A program made the translations under genes and the position numbers. 64,000 nt of DNA. It comes from Lentilactobacillus laojiaonis. Lineage in GTDB: Bacteria; Bacillota; Bacilli; Lactobacillales; Lactobacillaceae. Shown here piece by piece: positions 8,443 to 15,753 of the stretch (its first letter is position 1; each line of letters begins with the position of its first letter). The notes beneath the pieces were generated by a model. That model was given only the letters and a program-made list of their open reading frames with translations. It searched no databases and was not told where the DNA came from. The stretch is from the NCBI RefSeq assembly GCF_020616595.1, contig NZ_CP085278.1, positions 558,001 to 622,000 on the forward strand. The letters are read 5' to 3'.

Positions 8443-9432
8443 ATGCTAAGCGATAAAAATGTAAAGTTAGAGGATGTTGCTAAATTAGCTGGAGTGTCAA
8501 AAACAACAGTATCTAGGGTTTTAAATCATCGTGGTTACTTAAGCCAGAAAACCATCGATAAAGTGCATGAAGCTATTGATAATTTAAATTATCGACCAAA
8601 CCAAATTGCTCGGCAGTTGCATGAAAGAAAAACTAATTTAGTTGGGTTAGTCTTTCCTACTATGAATGATCCATTTTTTAGCCAACTTGAGACTAAACTA
8701 GATAGTCAATTATATAAATTAGGTTATAAAACTTTACTAGGTAATAGCCAAAATGATCCAGATAGAGAACAAAATTATCTACAACAGTTGTTAAATCACC
8801 AAATTGATGGACTAATCGTTGGTTCTCACAATAAAGGACTAACAGAATATAATAATTTGAATTTACCAATAATATCTATCGAACGACATATTGCTGATCA
8901 CATTCCAGTGGTAGCATCAGATAATTATTTAGGAGGAAAGCTTGCCACACAACAATTAATTGATGATGGATGTAAACATATAATCCATACTAACTATCCT
9001 GAATTGATTGCTTCAACCAATCAATTACGCCAAAATGCATATGTAGATGTAATGCATAAAAATAATTTGCCGGTAACAATATATCATATTGATTTTGATT
9101 CTTCTTTGGAAGATAAAATTTCAATTATTCATCAATTATTTATAGAACACCCGGAAGTTGATGGAATTTTTGCAGATAATGATACAAATGCAAATTTAAT
9201 AATGCAAACGGCTAAAAAGCTAGGATATAAAATTCCGGAAGATTTAAAAATAGTCGGTTTTGATGGGTCAAAAATGGTACAGATGTTTTTACCGGAATTA
9301 ACCACTATACAACAGTCAATTGATCAGATGGCGGAAGTGGCAGTAGAACTATTAGAGCAACGAATTGAAGGTAACACTGAAGTTAAATCGGTTACTTTGC
9401 CAGTAAAATTGATTAAGGGATCTACGGCATAA
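8443..9432 (+). CDS. LacI-family transcriptional regulator (ScrR/RbsR-like)
   Basis: Sugar-responsive repressor, 329 residues. Residues 8-30 carry the LacI helix-turn-helix (VAKLAGVSKTTVSRVLNH) and the hinge YRPNQIARQL; the rest is a periplasmic-binding-protein-like sensor ending near ELTTIQQSIDQMAE. Start ATG with AGGAGG site 6 bases before it. It sits 106 bases upstream of fructokinase, and a perfect LacI-type operator lies between them over the -35 of the fructokinase promoter, so it very probably controls that operon in response to sucrose or fructose. Confidence 0.9.
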   Translation: MLSDKNVKLEDVAKLAGVSKTTVSRVLNHRGYLSQKTIDKVHEAIDNLNYRPNQIARQLHERKTNLVGLVFPTMNDPFFSQLETKLDSQLYKLGYKTLLGNSQNDPDREQNYLQQLLNHQIDGLIVGSHNKGLTEYNNLNLPIISIERHIADHIPVVASDNYLGGKLATQQLIDDGCKHIIHTNYPELIASTNQLRQNAYVDVMHKNNLPVTIYHIDFDSSLEDKISIIHQLFIEHPEVDGIFADNDTNANLIMQTAKKLGYKIPEDLKIVGFDGSKMVQMFLPELTTIQQSIDQMAEVAVELLEQRIEGNTEVKSVTLPVKLIKGSTA

Positions 9433-9448
9433 TTTTTAAAAAATATTT

Positions 9449-9518
9449 TATGTCAATCGATTGACATATTTTTGATAAGGATCTAATATTAAGTTGTTAA
9501 CTAATGTAAGCGCTTAAA
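9449..9518 (+). promoter_or_regulatory. Fructokinase promoter with LacI operator and cre site
   Basis: Operator TATGTCAATCGATTGACATA (9449-9468), a perfect 20-bp dyad with central CG. Its right half is the -35 TTGACA (9461-9466); after a 17-base spacer the -10 is TAATAT (9484-9489). Downstream, ATGTAAGCGCTTAAA (9504-9518) matches the cre consensus with one mismatch, placed to act as a CcpA roadblock. Confidence 0.8.
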
Positions 9519-9538
9519 AAATAAAGGAGTGAAGATTT

Positions 9539-10414
9539 ATGTTATTAGGTAGTATTGAAGCAGGAGGGACAAAATTTGTTTGTGCAGTAGGTAATACTAA
9601 TTATCAGGTTCAAGATAGTATTAGAATTCCTACTACCACTCCTGATGAAACTCTTGGAAAAGTAGTTGAATATTTTAAACAATTTGATGAGTTAGGAGCT
9701 ATTTCAGTAGCCTCATTTGGACCAATTGAAATTCGCCACAGTTCAGATAAGTATGGATATATTACTAATACTCCTAAACCTGGATGGCAAGATACTAATT
9801 TTGTGGGAGTTCTAAAGCAATACTTTAATATTCCGATTTATTGGACCACTGATGTTAATGGTTCGGCATATGGTGAATATGTACTAGAAACCCTCTTTAA
9901 TAAACCGGTTCATTCATTGGTTTATTACACAATTGGAACTGGGGTCGGAGCTGGATGCGTAATTGATGGTAAATTTGTTGGGGATGCTGGTCATCCTGAA
10001 ATGGGACATATTAAATTAAAACGTCATCCAGAAGATATTAATTTTGATGGGATCTGTCCTTTCCATGGTGATTGTTTAGAAGGATTAGTAAGTGGTCCTA
10101 CGTTTGACGCACGTCTTGGAAAACCGGGTAAAGATGTACCTTTAAGTGATCCAACTTGGGATATAATGGCTTACTATGTTGCTCAAGCCGCAATGGATGC
10201 AACTGCGATGTTTAGACCTGCTGAAATTGTATTCGGTGGTGGTGTAGTTAGTGAACCGTTCTTAGATAAAGTTCGTAAGCAGTTTAATGAACTATTAAAT
10301 GGATATCTCGAAGTAGGGGATTTGAATGACTATATTAGAATGCCTTTAGCAAAAAACAACGGATCAGCAACGCTGGGTAATTTTGCATTGGCCTTAAAAG
10401 CAGCCACTGAATAA
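9539..10414 (+). CDS. scrK: Fructokinase, ROK family
   Basis: Phosphorylates fructose to fructose-6-phosphate with ATP. ROK features: N-terminal phosphate loop GSIEAGGTKF at residues 4-13, catalytic Asp in TTDVNGSAYGE near 107, and the zinc-binding ROK signature GHPEMGHIKLKRHP ... CPFHGDCLEGL near 155-185, whose His and three Cys are all present. 291 residues, full length. First gene of an operon with a VOC protein and a multi-pass membrane protein, under a LacI operator and a cre site. In a fructose-using heterofermenter it feeds the phosphoketolase route. Confidence 0.92.
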   Translation: MLLGSIEAGGTKFVCAVGNTNYQVQDSIRIPTTTPDETLGKVVEYFKQFDELGAISVASFGPIEIRHSSDKYGYITNTPKPGWQDTNFVGVLKQYFNIPIYWTTDVNGSAYGEYVLETLFNKPVHSLVYYTIGTGVGAGCVIDGKFVGDAGHPEMGHIKLKRHPEDINFDGICPFHGDCLEGLVSGPTFDARLGKPGKDVPLSDPTWDIMAYYVAQAAMDATAMFRPAEIVFGGGVVSEPFLDKVRKQFNELLNGYLEVGDLNDYIRMPLAKNNGSATLGNFALALKAATE

Positions 10415-10417
10415 CTA

Positions 10418-10440
10418 TTAATTGGGGGAAAATAAAATGG
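10418..10440 (+). repeat. Repeated ribosome-binding segment, copy 1
   Basis: About 22 bases (TTA ATTGGGGGAAAATAAAATGG) around the start of the VOC gene are identical to those at 10871-10893 at the start of the next gene. Confidence 0.8.
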
Positions 10441-10844
10441 CATTTAATAAAAGTTTATCAGGATATTTTGATGATCTAGCACATGTGGGAATTCCAACTG
10501 ATGATCTAGAAAATAGTATTCAATTTTGGCAATCATTAGGATTCAAAGAAATTGGTCGCTTTACAATGGAAGACCAAAAACATGAAGTGGCTTTTATGCG
10601 AGCGGATCATTTAATTATTGAAATTTGGAATAGTGATCCTGCTGTTCATCAAACAGGTGCAATTAATCATATCTCTTTAAATGTTAGTGATGCCGACGAA
10701 GCGTTTAAAGCTGCCAAATTAAATGGATATAAGATAAAAGAAAATGAGGTGCAACATTTAGATTATTGGCAAAATGGAATTAAATATTTCAATATAATCG
10801 GGCCAAATGATGAAATTATTGAGTTTTGCGAAATTGTCAAATAA
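10437..10844 (+). CDS. VOC (glyoxalase/bleomycin-resistance fold) protein
   Basis: 135 residues with two beta-alpha-beta-beta-beta modules: HVGIPTDDLENSIQFWQSLGF at the start and INHISLNVSDADEAFKAAK in the middle, ending IIGPNDEIIEFCE. His and Glu at the usual metal positions are present. The start is the ATG at 10437 behind a GGGGG-type ribosome site, not the TTG inside that site. Between fructokinase and a membrane protein, so it may act on a sugar derivative, perhaps as an isomerase; that is inference. Confidence 0.82.
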   Translation: MAFNKSLSGYFDDLAHVGIPTDDLENSIQFWQSLGFKEIGRFTMEDQKHEVAFMRADHLIIEIWNSDPAVHQTGAINHISLNVSDADEAFKAAKLNGYKIKENEVQHLDYWQNGIKYFNIIGPNDEIIEFCEIVK

Positions 10845-10870
10845 TTATTTAGTTGATTAAGTTATTTTAG

Positions 10871-10893
10871 TTAATTGGGGGAAAATAAAATGG
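10871..10893 (+). repeat. Repeated ribosome-binding segment, copy 2
   Basis: Identical to 10418-10440; gives the membrane protein the same translation signal as its upstream neighbour. Confidence 0.8.
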
Positions 10894-11681
10894 TAAATGA
10901 TAGTACAAAAAATGAAAATTTATCACCGTCAATGATAGCCTTTTATTTTATTATTTCACTAATAATTAATTCTGCTGGAAATGTTTTAACTTTGGCAACG
11001 AGTGATAAAATTCATCCGTCATTTTTAGGATCTGCTTATTGGACAGCTGCCGAAGCTAATTTGGGGATTGCTTTGCATTGGAATTTATTTTGGACATTTT
11101 TGATTTTAGGAATGCTTATTTCAGTCCTAAATGCAGTGCTAGTAGGTAAATTTAATGTTAAGCGGATTTTTGGAAACTTAATTTATATGGTTCCTTTTTC
11201 TGCTTTAATTCAAGTGTTTGAAAACTTCTTTATTGGTAAATTTTCAATTTACGGTGGTTTACCTGAAGCAAAGACACCCATGATGGTAGCTGTATATGTT
11301 TTCTTAAATTTTTTAGGAGTAGCCTTAATTGGGATTGCGATTTCGATTTACCAACGAGTTAATTTTGTATTACATCCTGCTGATGATTTAATGCAGATTT
11401 TAAGATTTAAGTATTTTAATGGTAATGCGATAATTGCTATGTGGGCATCGTATATTCCACCAACAATTATGGCAATAATCGCTTTAATGATAACTCATCA
11501 ATTTACTAATTTTGGATTAGGGACTATTTTTGCCTTCTTATTTCAAGGAACCTTTACCAGTTTAGGTGATAAGTATGTGTTCAAAAATCTAGTTCACCAG
11601 AATTTTGATGTAGGTGAAAAGAACATAAAGCCTACTCAAGCGGCTAAAGAACCCAACCAAGTGAGCAAGATACAACACTAA
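10890..11681 (+). CDS. YczE-like multi-pass membrane protein; C-terminus replaced at palindrome junction
   Basis: 263 residues with about five to six membrane segments (ISLIINSAGNVLTLATS, GIALHWNLFWTFLILG, VAVYVFLNFLGVALIG, MWASYIPPTIMAIIALM). Proteins of this kind are often annotated as sugar-specific permeases of the YczE/YitT type; transport has not been shown. Third gene of the fructokinase operon. The last 16 codons (from 11629) lie in the left arm of the giant palindrome and read the folT tail sequence in another frame, so the natural C-terminus has probably been swapped. Start ATG 10890. Confidence 0.75.
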   Translation: MVNDSTKNENLSPSMIAFYFIISLIINSAGNVLTLATSDKIHPSFLGSAYWTAAEANLGIALHWNLFWTFLILGMLISVLNAVLVGKFNVKRIFGNLIYMVPFSALIQVFENFFIGKFSIYGGLPEAKTPMMVAVYVFLNFLGVALIGIAISIYQRVNFVLHPADDLMQILRFKYFNGNAIIAMWASYIPPTIMAIIALMITHQFTNFGLGTIFAFLFQGTFTSLGDKYVFKNLVHQNFDVGEKNIKPTQAAKEPNQVSKIQH

Positions 11682-11780
11682 TAAAAAGAATCCTGCTAGT
11701 ATATATTCAACATCAAATAAAGGGGAACCTAATTTGATGTATGTGTATCTTACATTTAAATTAATTTGGAGGTGTTTCTT

Positions 11781-11975
11781 ATGGCTAAAGAAAGTAAAGC
11801 AACACGACAATACAATGGTAGTTTAGGTGGTAAGAAGACTGTGGCAACCCACGGACACGAATTTTATAAAGAAATTGGTGCAAAAGGTGGCCGTCAAACA
11901 GCCGCAACACATTCAAAAGCTTTCTATCACGATATCGCAGAAAAAGGTAACGCAGCAAAGAAAGCACGTAAATAA
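11781..11975 (+). CDS. Small KGG-motif (con-10-like) stress protein, left copy
   Basis: 64 residues, basic and glycine-rich, with the repeated motif GGKKTVATHGHEFYKEIGAKGG and a second partial repeat. Such small hydrophilic KGG proteins are annotated as general stress-induced proteins in Gram-positives; mechanism unknown. ATG at 11781 is preceded by TTGGAGGTG. Own terminator follows at 11989-12029. Identical copy at 33631-33825. Confidence 0.85.
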   Translation: MAKESKATRQYNGSLGGKKTVATHGHEFYKEIGAKGGRQTAATHSKAFYHDIAEKGNAAKKARK

Positions 11976-11988
11976 AACTGAATATAAT

Positions 11989-12029
11989 AAAAAAGGTCAT
12001 CTGTTGGAAATCAACAGATGACCTTTTTT
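11989..12029 (+). terminator. Strong terminator, 17-bp stem
   Basis: AAAAAGGTCATCTGTTG, 5-base loop, CAACAGATGACCTTTTT. The mirrored copy is at 33581-33621. The stretch 12030-12269 holds only imperfect GTGTGTAGGTTA repeats and the promoter of the acyltransferase. Confidence 0.92.
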
Positions 12030-12269
12030 GTGTGTAAGTTTTTGTGTGTAGGTTAAGAATATAAAGTTGTAGGTTAGGGATGTAAAATTGATCGGATAAA
12101 GTGAATAAATAAAATGGCAAAAAGTCTGATAATTTAAGCTTAAATATAACCAAAACTACAGAAATTTGGTATGATTTAATTGTACGATAATTAGTGATAA
12201 ATTAGTTAACCAAAACATAGTGCTTAGACTAATGGGAAAAAGAATAATATAGGTAATGGGGTGTTTTAA

Positions 12270-14219
12270 GTGAATCAAGAGTTATCACGAACAAATCAAA
12301 AAAAGCAGCAAAAGCAGGGGGCTAAGCGACGATACATAACCGGGATTGATGGATTAAGAAGTCTCGCAGTAATCGGTGTAATTGTATTTCATTTGGCACC
12401 ATCGTCACTAAAGGGAGGATTTTTGGGGGTTCCCATTTTCTTAGTATTGGCGGGATATTTGGTAACCTACTTTATGATATTAGATTGGGATAAAGATCGG
12501 TCATTACATATTGGGTCGTTTATCAAACGAAGAATTAGTCGACTATATCCAACATTAATTACTGTATTAGTGGGAACAACTGCATATATTACGTTGTTTG
12601 AACGTCAATTGCTAACTAATATTAGAGGAACTATTTTAACTAATCTCACTTTTGTATATAACTGGTTTGAAATCAATCATGGTCAATCGTATTTTGATCG
12701 AGCCATGGGTGAATCACCATTTACGCATTTATGGACATTGTCATTGGAAGGACAATTTTATATTATTTGGCCCTTCGTAATGTTAATTTTGTTAAAACTA
12801 TTTAAAAATCGAGTAATTCCAGGAATAATTTTATTTGCTGGCTCCGTAATTTCAGCTGTTGAGATGGCTTTGATCTATGATCCAGGTAATGTTAACCGAG
12901 TATATTATGGAACTGATACCCGTTTCTTCGCTTTGTTATTGGGAGCATCATTAGCTTTCTTATGGCCAATGAATCATTTATCAAATAATGTAAGTAAATC
13001 TAATCGTAGATGGTTAGATGGGATTGGCTTGTTTGCTATTGTAGCCATGGTAATTGCTTACTTTACTTTATCAGGCTCTGATACTTCAGTTTACCAATGG
13101 GGGATGTATGTATTTTCAGCAGTGGCAACATTATTAGTTGCTATGATAGTTCATCCAGCTAGTCATTGGAACGCTTGGCTTACTAATAAGTTATTTACTT
13201 ACATTGGTAAAAGAAGTTATGGAATTTATGTATATCAATTTCCAGTAATGATTTTTTATGAAAATAAAGTCAAAAGCATTGGAGATCACCCAGTGATTAA
13301 TGCAATTATTCAAATTGCAATTATCTTATTAATTAGTGAAATCAGTTACCGTTATATTGAAAAACCACTCCGTAACTTTAAATGGTCACAACTTAAAGAA
13401 AATAATGGTAAGAGTTATTTAAGTGTAAAAAATATCGCTAGATTAACTGGAGTATTTGCATTAGTAGCTTTAACTACAGTTGGATTAGTTCAACAACCTC
13501 AAAAAACTACTGGTTCATCTTTACAAAAGGTAATTAATAGCCGCAGTAAAAAGGCTAATAAAGCTAATGCTAAAGCCATCAAGTTACAGAAGCAACAAGC
13601 CAAAGCAGCAGCTGAATATTCACATAATCAAGCCTTAGAAAAACGTGAAATGCAACATTTGAGTAAAACTCAACGTGAAAATATGAAGACTTATCAATTG
13701 AGTGCGCGAGATATTGTGACATTAAAACAAACACCGCTTACTTCGGTAGGTGATTCAGTTATGATTGATGTTTCAACTAGCATTCAAGATGTATTTCCGG
13801 CCGCAACTGTTAATGGTAAAGTTGGTAGACAGGCTGCAGAAGTAATGCCAGTTCTAAATTCGTTAGAATCTAATGGTCAATTAAGTAAGAATGTCTTACT
13901 TAACATCGGAACTAATGGAACAGTTACCAAAGACCAAGTTGAAGAAATCTTAGACTTTTTAGGTAAGGATCGGGATGTTTACTGGACAACTGCTTATGTA
14001 CCAAATCGTAGTTGGCAACAACAAGTTAACTCTACTCTATATGCAGAAGCTAAGAAGCACAGTAATCTCCACATCATCGATTGGTATGGAACTGCTAAAA
14101 ATCATCCAACTAGCTGGTTTACAACTGATGGAATTCATCCAAATAATGTTGGGGTAACCCATTTTGCAGGATTAGTTGCTAAGTCAATTGCTAAGGATAA
14201 AGAGACCAATGCTAATTAG
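12270..14219 (+). CDS. oatA: OatA-like acyltransferase 3 / SGNH hydrolase, left copy
   Basis: Peptidoglycan O-acetyltransferase type protein, 649 residues. Residues 20-370 are an acyltransferase-3 domain of about ten helices (GIDGLRSLAVIGVIVFHL at the start; R/H and the EGQFYIIWP motif present). A basic linker with coiled-coil character (LEKREMQHLSKTQRENM) leads to an extracellular SGNH domain with block I VGDSV and block V DGIHPNN, carrying the catalytic Ser, Asp and His. GTG start with GGGG-type site. In Firmicutes OatA acetylates N-acetylmuramic acid and gives lysozyme resistance. Copy on the other arm is intact. Confidence 0.9.
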   Translation: MNQELSRTNQKKQQKQGAKRRYITGIDGLRSLAVIGVIVFHLAPSSLKGGFLGVPIFLVLAGYLVTYFMILDWDKDRSLHIGSFIKRRISRLYPTLITVLVGTTAYITLFERQLLTNIRGTILTNLTFVYNWFEINHGQSYFDRAMGESPFTHLWTLSLEGQFYIIWPFVMLILLKLFKNRVIPGIILFAGSVISAVEMALIYDPGNVNRVYYGTDTRFFALLLGASLAFLWPMNHLSNNVSKSNRRWLDGIGLFAIVAMVIAYFTLSGSDTSVYQWGMYVFSAVATLLVAMIVHPASHWNAWLTNKLFTYIGKRSYGIYVYQFPVMIFYENKVKSIGDHPVINAIIQIAIILLISEISYRYIEKPLRNFKWSQLKENNGKSYLSVKNIARLTGVFALVALTTVGLVQQPQKTTGSSLQKVINSRSKKANKANAKAIKLQKQQAKAAAEYSHNQALEKREMQHLSKTQRENMKTYQLSARDIVTLKQTPLTSVGDSVMIDVSTSIQDVFPAATVNGKVGRQAAEVMPVLNSLESNGQLSKNVLLNIGTNGTVTKDQVEEILDFLGKDRDVYWTTAYVPNRSWQQQVNSTLYAEAKKHSNLHIIDWYGTAKNHPTSWFTTDGIHPNNVGVTHFAGLVAKSIAKDKETNAN

Positions 14220-14224
14220 ATTAA

Positions 14225-14267
14225 AATAAAAAAAGGTATCAGCAATTTTAGCTGGTACCTTTTTTAT
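14225..14267 (+). terminator. Terminator after oatA-like gene
   Basis: AAAAAAGGTATCAGC, 7-base loop, GCTGGTACCTTTTTT with one G-U/mismatch. Confidence 0.88.
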
Positions 14268-14711
14268 TAGGTAATAATAATCATCATTTAGTTATAAAAA
14301 AATAATTAATTTATTATTACAATATTACATAATGTAATTAAAAATATAATTTTATGAATCCGTTTTATGGTTGATAAATTGGTAATTAGATAGATTTTTT
14401 TAATAGAATAAGTAAAACATTTTAAATTAGCCGATGTAAATATGATGAAATTTTTGTAATATACAGCTATTGCTTTTCAATAAATTGTTGATTTAACGGC
14501 ACTATTTAACGATAATTATGAATTTTAAATTCCAACTAAAAAATATTTAAACCTTGATTTAATAAAGATTGTTACATTTTTTTATAAAACTTATTGTAAC
14601 TATAATGTCATAGATATGATACATACAAGAAAGTAAATCTATGATAAATTTAATAGCGTCAAAAAGATGACAAGAAAATTATTGGTTTCAAATAGAAAGG
14701 AAGAAATTCTT
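14268..14711 (+). promoter_or_regulatory. Long AT-rich leader of the Apf gene with WalR-like box
   Basis: About 440 bases without a convincing gene. TGTAAC-TATAA-TGTCAT at 14595-14611 is one base off the WalR consensus (TGTWAH, 5 bases, TGTWAH) and overlaps a TATAAT -10 at 14601-14606. TCATAGAT (14608-14615) and ATCTATGA (14637-14644) form an 8-bp stem in the 5' UTR. ATTACATAATGTAAT at about 14327 is a further short dyad. WalRK control of wall hydrolases is well known, so this is plausible. Confidence 0.5.
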
Positions 14712-15422
14712 ATTTTAAGTCTAAAGAAAATTATCGTTACTAGTTCAGCATTAATGGGTACTATCCTAACAGGAGTAACTCTAGCTAGTGCAAACACTAC
14801 TTACACTGTTCAATCAGGAGATACTCTTTCAAAAATCGCAGAAAACTATGATACTACGGTTAACTCAATTGCTAACCTAAACAACATTAAAAATGTTAAT
14901 TTGATTTATGTTGGGGACCAATTAGAAATTGCTGACTCAGCAACTCAAGCTACATCAACTAACACTGCAGCTATTGCTCCTGCAACTAGCTCAGCAACTC
15001 AAACTACTTCAGCAAATACTGCTGCAAGTTCATCAGCTGCAACTACTTCAGCAAACACTACTGCAACTAGTTCAGCAAATACTAGTTCATCATCAAATAC
15101 TAGTTCATCAGCAAACACTGCTGCAACTAGCTCATCAAATACTAGTTCATCAAACAAAACTAGTTCAAGTTCATCAAACTATGGTTCAAGCTCACATGCT
15201 GACATCTTAAGTCAAATGGAACAAAGAACTGGAGTTTCAGCTTCAACTTGGAACTACATTATTAACCGTGAATCAAACTGGCAACCATACGTAAGAAACA
15301 GTAGCTCAGGTGCATATGGATTATTCCAAAACATGCACATTAGTGGTGGTTCTGTTCAAGACCAAATCGATGCTGCCGTAAGTCTTTACAACCAACAAGG
15401 TATGGCTGCTTGGGCACTATAA
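14667..15422 (+). CDS. apf: LysM + aggregation-promoting-factor/transglycosylase-like secreted hydrolase, left copy
   Basis: Secreted wall-binding protein. A signal peptide ([23 protein letters not shown]) precedes one LysM ([17 protein letters not shown]), a 90-residue Ser/Thr/Asn/Ala-rich linker, and a C-terminal lysozyme-like domain with the catalytic Glu in NRESNW and the family ending AAWAL. Apf proteins affect cell shape and aggregation in lactobacilli. The ATG at 14667 gives 251 residues, but the ribosome site AAAGGAAG (14696-14703) is inside that frame and points to the ATT at 14712, giving LSLKKIIV as the mature signal start. Right copy identical. Confidence 0.9.
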   Translation: MTRKLLVSNRKEEILILSLKKIIVTSSALMGTILTGVTLASANTTYTVQSGDTLSKIAENYDTTVNSIANLNNIKNVNLIYVGDQLEIADSATQATSTNTAAIAPATSSATQTTSANTAASSSAATTSANTTATSSANTSSSSNTSSSANTAATSSSNTSSSNKTSSSSSNYGSSSHADILSQMEQRTGVSASTWNYIINRESNWQPYVRNSSSGAYGLFQNMHISGGSVQDQIDAAVSLYNQQGMAAWAL

Positions 15423-15429
15423 TTAAATA

Positions 15430-15468
15430 AAGAAAAAGTCATTTAGAGATAAGTGGCTTTTTTTATAC
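15430..15468 (+). terminator. Terminator after apf-like gene
   Basis: AAAAAGTCATTT, 7-base loop, AAGTGGCTTTTTTT; two G-U pairs in the stem. Confidence 0.75.
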
Positions 15469-15480
15469 ATAAAAGTTTTA

Positions 15481-15508
15481 TTGAAAAACTAGTAATAAAT
15501 GCTATAAT
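15481..15508 (+). promoter_or_regulatory. Promoter of the ABC-F leader
   Basis: -35 TTGAAA (15481-15486), 16-base spacer, -10 TATAAT (15503-15508). Gives a leader of about 240 nt before the ABC-F start. Confidence 0.75.
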
Positions 15509-15514
15509 TGAAAT

Positions 15515-15717
15515 AAATAAATCGGAGGTGGCTGCAAACATGAGAATCTAATCCAACTAATCATCATTTTTAAAACAATATTTTATAGTAATTCCGTATT
15601 GGGGGATGCTATTTAATAGTAATTTAGAAATGGTCTTTAAATTGGATTGGGTTAATTATGGATGTAGACCATTAATTTGACCTAATGACTTAAATATTAG
15701 GTCTTTTTTTATATAAA
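15515..15717 (+). promoter_or_regulatory. Leader-peptide attenuator of the ABC-F gene, left copy
   Basis: Starts with a consensus GGAGGTGG site (15524-15531) and a three-codon frame ATG AGA ATC TAA. AATCCAA at 15550-15556, at the end of that frame, can pair with TTGGATT at 15642-15648. ATGGTCT (15630-15636) pairs with AGACCAT (15666-15672). The leader ends in an intrinsic terminator GACCTAAT/ATTAGGTC (15679-15703) with T7, 43 bases before the coding sequence. This is the layout of antibiotic-responsive ABC-F attenuators, where a stalled ribosome on the short frame prevents terminator formation. Confidence 0.75.
15540..15551 (+). CDS. Three-codon leader peptide (Met-Arg-Ile)
   Basis: ATG AGA ATC TAA directly after the strongest ribosome binding site in the neighbourhood (GGAGGTGG, spacing 8). 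Likely a regulatory uORF rather than a functional peptide. Confidence 0.6.
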   Translation: MRI

Positions 15718-15753
15718 AATTTAAAGGCCGTTTCGTAAAAGGAGACGGTAAAT

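Noticed and set aside
11785-12153. Reverse-strand 122-codon frame over the KGG gene and its terminator
   Set aside because: Antisense to a gene with a good ribosome site and strong terminator; composition is that of a shadow frame.
14929-15210. Leu/Gln-rich frame of 93 codons inside the Apf gene
   Set aside because: It is an out-of-frame reading of the Ser/Thr-rich linker of the real gene; no ribosome site.
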